NCBI GenBank assembly: GCA_018296165.2
Contig: JACKQL020000110.1
Span: 92,284-156,283, forward strand
Length of the DNA: 64,000 nt
Origin: Termitomyces sp. T153
Taxonomy: Eukaryota > Basidiomycota > Agaricomycetes > Agaricales > Lyophyllaceae
Direction: 5' to 3'
Shown piece after piece: positions 51,201 through 62,600 of the stretch (position 1 is its first letter; each line of letters begins with the position of its first letter). Under the pieces are notes generated by a model. The model saw only the letters and a list, made by a program, of their open reading frames with translations. It did no database searches and was not told the origin of the DNA. The position numbers were made by a program, and so were the translations under genes.

Positions 51201-53183
51201 GTGATGCCATGACTGAGCATGAAGAATCTATGATTATGGTGAGATCTTATAATCTGCTCTGGTCATATTCTAAGATGCTCAATGACTGGACAGATTGCTG
51301 GTCTTTATGAACCTCTGGTCCAGGCAATGCTTAGTCAAACCACATATACTAGTGGATCGGCAACAGTCTACTCAGTATTGTGGTCTGCCTACAAGAAGCA
51401 AAATCCCAGAGCTGATACTAGAAAGGTCCAGATAGCCATCAACAATTGGCTAGGCACTCTTTTCCGATTTCGTCATTCTGGTTTAGAAGACATTCGTCGT
51501 TACAACATTGCCAACCATCCAAAGGAGAAAAATGCTCCACCATACCTTTTCAACAAGGTCGTTCCATTGCTCACTGGTCCTCCCAATGGTGATCCTCATC
51601 TTGAAGCAATGGAAGAGATGATTCCTATCCTGGCTGGTATTATAGATGGTGTTGACAGTGATGAGTTGGAGGATTGCTATGCAACTCTTGGATCTGATGA
51701 AGAGAATGAACAAGCTACAGATGGTGCCATCTTGGAGAATATTCTGCAGAGAACTTGCTATCAGTGGACCAAAATCCCAGGGATGGAGAAGAGCAATAAA
51801 AATCGAACCAACAAATTGCGGCACTTGGTTCGATTCTTTTGGATTGGTGCTCATGCCCTCTATGGTTGCATTGACTTGGATAGTGATGATGAACTTGATG
51901 ACACTGACAACATTTATCAAGGAGGGGATACTCCATATTTGAAGAATCCCCGAGTCAGATGCATTGTGGATGACTTGAAGGATTGGCCAGCTTGGTACTG
52001 CATTGGCCCTGCTGATCAATATGCAGCTGAAGGAAACTCAACTGACATCCTCAAGGCTGGATTAATTGAAGATGTTGAGCAGTTCCTCTCTATGCGCTCA
52101 CTGGAATCTCAAGTGAAGAGTGTCAATACTACACATCAAACATTGCTCGAGCTCTTTTTGAAAAATCCACTCTATCACTGCATTGTGAATGATCCAAAGA
52201 CCAACAAGCCAGTGAAGACATTAAAAAGGCCATTTTTACGTATTTTGGAAGACCTTCATCAGGTGAGTCTTAGAATTTGACTTGGTCAGATTCTAAGATA
52301 GTTTTGTCTACAGGCATCATTTGAAGAGTTGCAAAATGGAGCCAAGCATCTTTTGCAACATGACTATAATTTCAACAATCCACTCACCTCTGAAAATGTT
52401 GAAATGATTCACAAGCAGATGTTACCCTTGCCTGAATTTCCTTGGATTCCGACTAATCAAGAAATGATTGCTTGGCATTCACCAGAGAACATGGAGCTTT
52501 TGAACCGGACTGAAAAAGAGGAGGATCGTGATGTGCTACGCTTGGAACGTGCTCGTGAAAAACGTATGGCTGCCCAGGAGAAATTAAAACATGCAGAGAA
52601 GTCCTTTGTTCGTACACCAACTGTTGCTGCTATAAGGTCTGCATGTAAGTGTTTTAGTAACAAAAAGATCTTGGCTGGCTTATGATTATACCTTAGCACG
52701 CTCTAGCAAGGGCAAGGGGAAGACCAAGACTTCTAATGATGATGTGGTTGATCAAGGTGGATTGGAACCAAGAGGTATGCTACTCAGTCTTATAAAGTGA
52801 CCTGGCAGATTCTAAGACCATTTTCAGAGGAAGCTTCAGGGACATCTTCAGCTCTTCAAAAAAGTTCATCAGTCAAGGGCAAGCGGAGTCGTTCAACATC
52901 TAGTATGCTTGTCTTATTATCTGTTCTGATGTTTTTATAAGATTCATTTTGAGCAGCTGAACAACATGAACATGGACCAGCCAATGCCAAGAAACCCAGG
53001 GGTCCTGAAGGTGTTTGTGATATGCTTCAGAAGAGCTTTGAGTTGAATCATAGTGGGGGTGACAGTGGTAGTAGCAAAGGAGCAGCAATGCCAATTTCAA
53101 CCAAGAAAGTGGTCTCTGCTTCTCAAAGCTCTATTGGAGGTGCAGCATTGGACAAGGATATTGAGATGGCTTCTTCTCCATAG
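48226..53183 (+). CDS. Gene A: 1245-residue protein of unknown function in the repeat cassette
   Basis: Splicing 22 introns gives an unbroken frame from ATG to TAG. Introns are 48238-48298, fourteen in the array 48311-49526, then 49572-49623, 50267-50324, 51239-51293, 52263-52313, 52645-52696, 52775-52827 and 52903-52956. The N-terminus carries thirteen Ser/Lys-rich 11-12 residue repeats (about residues 9-152). The body is helical, with a PVLGNGGHRLDLLRT motif, reminiscent of the GxHR loop of ParB/sulfiredoxin folds. The C-terminus is Ser/Lys-rich and probably disordered. No catalytic family is certain. Gene A' shares the whole body and most intron positions. Gene B begins 330 bases downstream on the same strand, so A and B travel together and may act together. 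Codons are AT-rich compared with the gene island. Confidence 0.8.
48311..49526 (+). repeat. Tandem exon-intron array: fourteen 56 nt introns, thirteen mini-exons
   Basis: The introns start at 48311, 48400, 48489, 48578, 48667, 48759, 48848, 48937, 49026, 49115, 49204, 49293, 49382 and 49471. Every one is 56 nt, begins GTATTTTC, ends in AG, and contains TCTTATAAACTGCTC paired with GAGCAGATTCTAAGA. The mini-exons between them are 33 nt (11 codons), except 48723-48758 with 36 nt. All are phase 0 and encode variants of STKASDSGTSK. The repeat period is 89 bp. The last intron changes after its hairpin to GAATACTTTTAG, where the array meets unique sequence. Confidence 0.93.
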
Positions 53184-53513
53184 AATTCTTAGTGCCTTTG
53201 ATATCTTGGATTATAGCATATAACTTGTTGCTTTTCTGAAGTGTATTGCATTGAATGGCAATGAAAATTGCTAGTCTTTGTAATATCTAAAAAGTGACTG
53301 TAAGGAGGGTATGAGATTCAATTAGTTGTAGATCATCTAAGGTGTAACTTTGAAAAGATTGCATGCTTCGGTCATTTGTTTAGTTGCCGGGATTTGTATT
53401 TGTTGACTTGATTAAGATGTACAGTTCCTGGAATTTTTGATCCTGACTTGTTGGAACTCTTTCCTGTTTTGCTACCTTCCAAAAGCAGACATCACGTGAT
53501 CATTACATAATCT
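53184..53513. other. A-B intergenic region
   Basis: There are 330 bases between the TAG of gene A and the ATG of gene B. It holds a pyrimidine-rich stretch, CACGTGATCATTACATAATC directly before the start codon, and nothing else recognised. Confidence 0.6.
53501..53512 (+). promoter_or_regulatory. Start-proximal palindrome of gene B
   Basis: CATTACATAATC lies one base before the ATG at 53514. It matches the GATTACATAATC before gene A' at eleven of twelve positions. ATCACGTGAT, itself palindromic, lies just upstream (53491-53500). Confidence 0.5.
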
Positions 53514-56500
53514 ATGGCTCAAACCACTGCTTTTGCTTCTTGCACAACTTGTCAACAGTCTTTTGAAGCAGAGACCTATGCTCAAGCAAAATCAGCTCGT
53601 GATGCTCATACTCGAACTTGTGTTGACTCTGTAGAGGTCACATATCTCAACACTACTGTGACATTGCATCGAGATTCTGAAACAAATAATTTCTTCTGCA
53701 TATGCTCCAAGTTTCCTAATGGCCACCAATACAACTCTACTCTTAGTCTCAAAAAACATGTTCACAGTTCTCAGTGCCACTGGCTGGGACATGTGGTATG
53801 CTCTATGTCTTATTATATGCTCTTGAATTTATTAAGATCATCAGAATCAACCACCAGGAATGACTGATACTGGATTTAATGATGATTCTAGTGACTGTCA
53901 GGTATACTCAACATTTGACTACTCATTTTGTTACTAATACCTTTTTATTAGAAAACTAAAAATGACAGACAAGTCAAATCACAACTACTTCATCCCAACT
54001 ATCTTCAAAAATTTGGCATTGCATATAACACCAATATTGCTTGCCTAATCTGTCTCACTTGCTCTATTGCATTGGCACCTGGCCATATGGTAGAGCACAT
54101 TAAAAACCAGCATGGTGATTGTGGAATACGACTTGACCAAAAGCTAGTAGATGAGGATCTAGCCCTGCTCATGCTCTCACCCCAACTTCCTCTTATGGAT
54201 ACTGCTATCAGGGATGAAATTCTGGGTTTATCTGTGCATTCAGCCTGGCAATGCAACTTATGCAATAAAGTTTATGGTGCTCAATCTAGCATGCTCAAAC
54301 ACCATAATATGGAGCATAACACAATGCCAGTTCCAACTACATGGACCCAAGTTTATGCTCAGCGCTTGAATCACACCTTGCATCGATCATTCTTTCCAAT
54401 TACTCCTGCATTGCAACCAATCAAGCAGCCAGCCCAAATAATTATTCATGAATTGCGAAGCAGGATGGAAGCTTTAGATGGCAAGCCAACTGGCCACAGA
54501 CTTGATCCTAGACTTTTAAGTCCTTGGCTCAAATCCAATCGTTGGTCAGAGCTCATCAAGAATCATTCAATTGATGAGTTGCTTGCTCTGGTGGCTCCAG
54601 TCAAGACCACTGAATTTCCAAGACTGGTGGAAGCTGTACACAGTTTATTTCTTGGGTCTGAAGACATGTTCAGCTTCATTCCAGAGCTTATTCTCCAACG
54701 TTTAAATTCTCCAGATCCTGCTAAAGAGTAGGTATCTTATTTTCTGTTCTAGTCATTTACTAAGATCGTGCCATACAGTGGTATCAACAACCAGCCATTC
54801 CATTGCCATCAAGATCATATTCACAGAATGAAGGAATATACCACTCCAGTTGTTCAATTGCTTGCCATGCTATTGCGACCATCCACAAGCCTTGTCTTTC
54901 CACTTTCCTCTGAAGCTGACAAGCGCTTGAATGATCTTCGAGATGCCATTTCTGATCCACATGCATTTGCACTATCTATGAAGGTGCTGCGAATTTTGAT
55001 TGCTTTATGGACACACACTTGGACACCAAATCAAGATAATCTGTTCCCTGATCCCACCATTGTCTGTCTAGCATTGATGATGCTGCAGCCTGATGGATCA
55101 TTCAAGCATCCAAAATATACCACTGGCCCAATTGCTCGCTTTGAATATTGTATGCGAAACACCTTCATGATAGAAATCTATCGCAAAGTCAAACTAGATC
55201 CTACAACTTCCTTTCAATTCCAGATGGAATTGCTTGCACCATGGTTCACAGAAAAATATGATTCCACCTTCAACTCCTTGCGATCTCTGCAACATCGTGC
55301 AACTGCTATTGCTGAATCAACAATGGCTTTGCCTCGTGTTTGGTGGCTTGATCGCAAGCACTATCAAACAATGCTTTATGAAGGCTGTCAAGTCACATTT
55401 AGCAACATCCAATGCACCTTTGTCAAGATTGAACATGTTTTGATCAAGGCTTGGCAACAAAATGTCTTATGTGGCCTGAACTTACATGCCCAGTACAATG
55501 ATCTAGCAGATGATTTAACCAATACTGCTGTTGGCTATTCCTTCATCACAGACCCTCGCAATCCCTTCAACCAGCATTGTGACAGTCTAATCACTGCCAT
55601 TCTGAAGGATCCTCTGCTTCGCAAACGCTTCATTGCTGTTGAACATGAAGATGGAACTCTAACATGGAATAAAATGATTCTTCGCTCCTGGTTATATCAA
55701 TATGCTCAATTTGAAGGCCTTTTGCTAGTGCGTGGACAGATGCTGGGTGGTGCACCAGGTCGAGGTACAGAGCTCACAGCAATGACTTATACAAATATTG
55801 CCACATCAACTCATCGGAATTGTGTGGCTTTTGGCAAATACTTGGCCATGCTTGTTACTTATCACAAAGGAACAGCTCTCACCGGCTCAGAAAAGCTCAT
55901 TCCTCATGCATTTGATGGAGTCACCTCTGATCTCATTATTCAAAATCTTGCTATTGCTCGTCCCTTTGCTCAGTTGGCTGCATTTATATGCCATCATGAT
56001 AGCCCAGACATACGTCAACTCTATCGTGATCATTTATTTGTGAACAATGGCAAGCTCTTCACTTCCACTGAGGTCTCTCGTATTATGCAAAGTTATACAG
56101 AGGAGACCATTGGTGTAAAGCTTGGATTGCAGGCATGGAGACAAGTCTCAATTGCTTTTCGACGCAAGCTATGCTCTGGACTTGATGATCTAATGGAAAT
56201 TGATGAGCAAGACACCATCTCAGCTCAGCAAGCAACACATAGCCGTCGCACTGAAAACCGCATTTATGGCCTCAGTGCAGATGCACTCTCTGGAGTGGCT
56301 GAAGATGTACTGCCATTATATTTGGATGCCAGTACAGATTGGCAAATCATCTCTCGTGCTGTACCTGGAGGTCTTGGACTGGCCTATTATGATTGCCAAG
56401 CAATCCACTTTGACAAACTAGTTCAAGCTGGTGCTATTTCACCTTCAAGCAAGGGATCTTTAATTGCTCCCACATTATCTGCTACAAAAATCACTGCTGA

Positions 56501-59230
56501 AATGACCAGTGCTATCACTGAACAAGTGTTACAAGGGATACCCAATGCTGTTCAACATGTAGTGACCACTGCAATTGAGCAAGCTTTAACTAATTTCAGT
56601 GAGATCTTATTATCTTTGCTTTCATATTATAAGATTAAGCTTTGTTCTATTGCAGGGACAAATTTGCAAGTTGAAATCCAGGATGCATTGAAGTTATATG
56701 CCAGTCAAAATGGACAGGACAGAAATACTCAAACATGTCAAAATAGCCTTGCTTTGACATCATCTCCACTGCTCAACAGAGAATTCATCTCAGAATTCAA
56801 CATCTCCAGTTCTAATCCAGCTCCTTCTGAGAGCTCTTATATCTCAGATGGTGACCTCAGCTATGTTACTGATGACAAAGCCAGTATTCATGATGCATTA
56901 TCAAGTGATGGTCCAGTAGAAATCATCACACAGGATATTTCATCTCCACAAATTGAAAAATATGATTTGACTGGCAGTATGTGATGAATTTTCCTTTCAA
57001 CACAATGATGTTAAAAATTGTTTCAATAGATCTTGAGTCAGCTGCTCTGGCAGGACTTTGTGCTGCACTCCATAATCCACAAGCAACATGGTCATCTCCT
57101 GAACAAAAGCATGCAGTTATAGCAGTGCTCCAACTCAAACAAGATGTTTGTGCCTTTTTGCGAACAGGAGCTGGAAAAACAATGCTGGCAATCATTCCAG
57201 CCTTGATAGAAGGGGGCCAAGTCACTGTGGTCATTCTTCCTCTCAAGTCACTAATCAGTGACTATAAGCGGAAACTTAAACAAATGAAGATTCCCTTTGA
57301 ACATTATACTGGAGCAGAAGAAGAAATAATTACAGGCAATCATGCTTTGATTCTGGTCTCTGCTGATCGATCTCGTACACCTGGGTGGCGCCAAACAGTT
57401 GCCAGAATACACAATACCAAGAAAGTCAATCGTTTTATCTTTGATGAAGGCCAGCTGGCTCTTACAGATAATGATTTTCGGCCAGCTCTCCAGCACTTGG
57501 AAGATGTTCGCACAATTCCAGTGCAGCTTGTAGTTCTGTCTGCAACAATTCCAATTGCTAGTGAAAAGGCCCTTGCTAAAGCCTTTGGCCTAACACATGA
57601 CTGGATTGGAATCAGAATGTCTACCGACCGACCCGAATTGGAATACATTATGCATTCACCAACTAGGTCACACGAGGCAACATGTGCAGCTGTCTTAGAA
57701 ACACTGCATGCAGAAATGAAGACATTCACACAGAGTGATAGAGCTCTCATTTTTGTCTCTTTGAAGGAAGAAGAGGGGCGACCCATTGTTGAGGCCCTTG
57801 GATGTGATTTTTATGAAGGAGGAGAAAGCATGGCTGATCAAAAGCGTGAGGCCATATATCATCGATGGATTCAAGGCATCCACAAAGTTATGGTCTGCAC
57901 CAATGCATTTGGAGCTGGCAATGACTATCCCAATGTTCGACTTGTGATTCATGCTGGCACACCCAAACAAATGATTGGTTTTACTCAAGAAGTGGGCCGA
58001 GCAGGTAGAGATGGACAATGGGCAAAATGTGTCATCATTCCACGGTATAAATCGAACATGGGCAAATATCAGCATCCTCCTAAAGATGGTATTGATCACC
58101 GTGGATACAAGGCTATGTGGACAATGATATATCGCTCAAATCATTGCATTCGCTATAGCATTACTTCTTTCACTGATAAGGAGGGAATGTCTTGTGGTGT
58201 CACTGAAAATAGTCCAAGATGTTCTCGATGCTTGGTGCCTGCAATTGTACAGTGTGTTCTATATTATTTTACAATTATGAACACTTCTAACACATTTATA
58301 CAGAAATGTAGGAAGAAGTGAGCCATCAAGCACTACTGCCTTAGTGTCTAGACATGTCCAAGAGTTTAATCTCTCTAAGGCTATCACTGAGCAGCCCAAC
58401 ATATTATCTGGTGGCACTTCCTCAATCACTCGATCTATGTCTATTTTGAGATCGATTTCAGCTTGCTCAGAGTCAGTCTTAAAAACTTCATTATTGTTTT
58501 ATAAGATTAATATCCATTGACAGGCCTGAGATGAAGTCTTTAGAGAGGAAAGGCATTTCTAGACCTGTGGATTTTATCAATAGAGCTCTGCCATCTACAC
58601 AGTGAGTGCAGATAATAAAACCTGGGTTTGATAGTATTTATTCAAATTTGTAGACCTCAACTTAAGCGCAAGTTTGAAGATGCATCAGCTTCTTTTCATA
58701 CTCAAATGACTCTGGCCAAGAAGAATCGTGTGGAACGTTCTCAAACTGGAGCATTGTATATTCAGCAATTGCACGAAGCACTTGCACTATTTCAAGACAC
58801 TTGTGCTTTTTGTGATCTTTGTGGTGTTGACTCTGCAAAGCATTCCATCACTGCTTGCAATACACTTGATACAAGCCTGCCAGATGCTGATGTTGCAGTA
58901 TTCCGAGCATGGCAACGGCAAATTCGCTATCATCCTCGCATTCACCCTGCAGTGTGTTGGTTTTGTCACATTCCTCAACTTGATGACTCTTTGCATGGAG
59001 ATATCCTTCCAAAGGCTCAAGGATGCAATCCTAATTCCAGGGATGTCTTAGCACCCATTGCTTTTGGCATTTATTTTGATCCAAATCTTAGGACTAAGGC
59101 TGAAGACCATTTTAGTACCAAATGGCCAACTCTGGATCACTTTACCAAGTGGATCAATAACACTCCCATTGTTGGCCATTCAACTAACATGTCTGCTCTT
59201 TTTCTATGGTATGCTGGAACCAGGGTGTAA
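53514..59230 (+). CDS. Gene B: zinc-finger / tyrosine-recombinase-like / RecQ-type helicase
   Basis: Nine exons (introns 53796-53844, 53902-53951, 54728-54778, 56599-56655, 56977-57029, 58252-58303, 58472-58523, 58602-58653) give 1766 residues without a stop. The N-terminus has Cys/His clusters, including CLICLTCSIAL...MVEHIKNQH, like OrsD/DUF3505 proteins. Residues about 690-870 carry R700 (GRGTE), K735 (YHK), R826, H859 and Y868, in tyrosine-recombinase order. Residues about 1095-1420 are a RecQ-like helicase: GAGKT with K1135, FDEGQ at about 1224 in place of DECH, SATIP at about 1256, and QEVGRAGRDG with R1409. A Cys-rich tail follows. It is flanked by A and A' on the same strand. It may unwind and recombine the element's DNA. 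Telomere-linked RecQ helicases are the closest known theme. Function is inferred. Confidence 0.85.
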
Positions 59231-59629
59231 TTGAACTCTTTATTATTTATTGTTATTTCATTCTGTTATACACACAAAAAGACTGTTTTTATATTTGACT
59301 ACTCTAACTCAGAGGCTTGAAAAGTATGTCTGTCAATTTGTGCATTTTAATTTGAAGTAACTGCTTTAAATCAAGAACTTTCAAATTTCATCTATTGCAT
59401 CTTTTTATCTTCAGTGAGCTGTTATTAAGATTCTGACATTCATCATATCTGGTCTTGTTTAATCTCATAGTACAAATGAATTTTTCAAAGCTTACTCACA
59501 TGACTTGGCCACTGACCTGCCCTAAACTTCACTGATGATTAATCATCTGAGTTTGAAATCATCTCTTGACCTCTTACCACCACTATCTCCAACTTGATCT
59601 TCATCAGTGATTACATAATCAGGTCAACC
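59231..59629. other. B-A' intergenic region with A-family 5' flank
   Basis: There are 399 bases with no gene. From about 59,450 the sequence resembles the flank before gene A (shared CACATGA, CTGACCTGCCCTAAA and CCACTA blocks), which supports duplication of a unit including its promoter. Confidence 0.55.
59609..59620 (+). promoter_or_regulatory. Start-proximal palindrome of gene A'
   Basis: GATTACATAATC is a perfect inverted repeat (GATTA and TAATC around CA), ending 9 bases before the ATG at 59630. Related copies precede genes A and B. Confidence 0.5.
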
Positions 59630-62600
59630 ATGCCTCCCAAGGTGCATCTGTTTGTTTCAATCTTATAATCTACAATTGCTAATAATAAGACATGATCAGA
59701 ACACTACCGGAGTAAGTCTGAATTGATATCTGCATTACATGTCTTGATTGTTTTTCTATTTTGCCAGTCATCATCAAAGGTAAGAACTATCTTATTAAAT
59801 GACCAGAGCAGTTTCTAAGATCTCATTTAGACAACAAATATCATTGGCAGTCTCAAGAATGTTAAAAATGCAAGAATTCAGGTAGTCTATCAGTTACTAA
59901 CTAATGTTTCCATCTGAACTTATATTTTTTTAAGGGACCAAGGGCCTATCAAAAGGCCCATTCTCAGCTGGTCAAAGCTGACGAAGCTGCTCAAGCAACT
60001 CTCAAGGAAGCCAAGAAAGGCCAACTCCTTCATGATGCTATTAATGCTGCTGTTCTGGGTTATGTTAATTGGCCTGCTCTGAGCGACAACGGCCTTGGAA
60101 TCACAGCTGAACTTCGCAGAGCTGTCATCAATACTCGTCCACAGAAGTACACTGATCTCAAAGGCCTCTGGGAAAGTACCAACTTTGGAAGAGACCTTCA
60201 GAACCATGACCTTGTCAACGCTATCCTGATTCTGATTAGTCCCAAAATTCTCAACACCCAGTGCCTTACGTTTGACACTAGTGCAATTAGGACAATCGAG
60301 TTTTTACCAGAATGGCGTGGAAAAGCTTTTGTGGATGCAACTGCTGCAGAGAAAGAACTATTTCCTGTTTTAGGAAATGGGGGACATCGATTGGAACTGT
60401 TGCGCACTTTTGTCTACCAAGACAAGCTCAAGGCCTATTATGATCTTAGCCAGAAAATCAACAATTGGGATGAAAAAGGAAAAAATGCTAGATCTCGTGA
60501 ACCATTGATCAAAGAGCTTGAAGCTTTGGAGAAGGAGCTACAACAAGTCACTTGGGTTGCTAAAATTCTGGATCTCGGTGGGATTCTTCCTATCTTATTA
60601 GCTTCATTATGCAGACACTAAGATTTCTAATCCAGACAAAATCAATGCTCATCCCAATGCCATTCATATCAAGACTGAACTGGCTAGTAACAAGCTGATT
60701 TTCCAAGTTGAAGAAACCGTGCAAAACACCCTCACTATGTTTTTCGATGCACTCAATGGACAGCATGGTGTCAACTCTGGAAACATCACAAAGATTCTCA
60801 ATTCACTTGTTGAGCAGAATGATTCCAAGGGCCAACGCATCCGAAAGGCTCTAAGCTCCACACATCTCACCTATGCCTACTCTCGCCTCTGCTTGAACAG
60901 CTATTTCCATAGGGATATGCCATTCACCATCACAGCTCTCAATCGTTGGAGGCGTGGATCAAGTGCCTATGCCATAACATATATGCACTGGATGGCCCTC
61001 ACCTTTGAAATTCTGTTTTCTGATCACTCCATGACAGTCTTTCCAGATACAGGTGAAGATGCTATGGCATACTTTGCCAATCCTATTTCCCACAGTGCAC
61101 ATAATGAAGTTCGAAAAAAACTCTGGGCATTCAATCAATTGGCATTCAATTCAAAGCAGACTCGCTTTGACATTTTCGACGATGCCTTTTATACAGCACT
61201 GAAAACTGCTGACACAGCCTGGCAGAATGTTGGGCTCAATCTATTTGGATTCAAAAGTGATCAAATGGATGACAATATGCGTGCCAAATATGCTGAAACC
61301 TATACACTCTACACCGACATACTCTTTGAAGAGGTTACCAAGTGGATTCAGGATGCTCAACTCCAATTTGCAAATGATTCCTCTGCTAAAAACATCATTG
61401 CACAAATTCCTGGCAAGCTCAAGTGGCTCACTTATGGACAGATTGGCCATAGTCTCTTTTATCCCAACTACGACACAGCCCATCCACTCCCTATAACTGA
61501 TTTTATTGTACCAATTTGCGATCACATGGCTATACATGAAGAATCAATGATTATGGTGTGTTCTTATTATCTGCTCTGAGATGATTCTAAGATTTCTTAA
61601 TACCACAGATTCTTGGTCACTATGAACCTATGATTCATCATATGCTAGGTCAAACCACTTACAGTCCAGGCACTCCTACTGTCTATTCAATTCTCAAAGA
61701 GCTCTATTTTTCTGAGCATCCTGAGGACCATACTATGGACTTTCAAATGGCTATCAACAAATGGCTTGCCACTCTATTCCGCTTTAGGCTGTCTGGCCTG
61801 GAGGATATTCGGGCTCACAATATAGCCAATCATCCCTTGCATATCAATGCACCACCTCATCTGTATAAAGTTCCCAAGCTCAAAGGTCAACCTAACAATG
61901 ATCCTGTCCTACAAGGCATGAATCGCATTGTTGATGTTTTGATTCTTGTTTTGGACAAGGGTGATGAAGAGCTCCTTGCCGATGCATATTCTCATCTTGA
62001 ATCTCACAATCCAAAGAAGTGTGTCCACACAGAGCCATGGTTGTTGGAGCAAGCTATGCAGACAACTATTTTCAAGTGGCAAGAGATGCCTGAAATAAAA
62101 AGTGGCCACAAAAATCGGACCAACAAACTTCGACAACTGGCTAGCTCTTTCTGGATAGCTGCACATATTCCTTATGCTCTTATTGGGCTTTGTGATTCAG
62201 ATGATGATGGTGATGGGGAGGACAGGCGCAACATTTATGAGGGTTGGGATACAGTCTATCTTGCCAATCCAAAAGTGCAAATGATCTTGGATGAAGTAAA
62301 GGGTTGGAGTCGTTGGTATGATATAGCTCCTCCCAAGGCCTATGCAGAAGGAGAAGACAATGGAGAAGACAGCCTCACACAGGAGCTTATTGACGATATC
62401 ACAAACTATCATTCAATGCGGTCTGTTGAATCTCAAGTGACTAGTGCCAACCATGCACTTCGCAGTATCCATGACATTTTCATGAAGAGCCCTCTCTTTC
62501 ACTGTATAGCAACAGATCCCAAGACTGACAGCCAAGTCAAAACTTTGAAGAAACCAGTGCAAAGAGTGCTTGAGGATCTGCATAATGTGCGTCTTATTAT

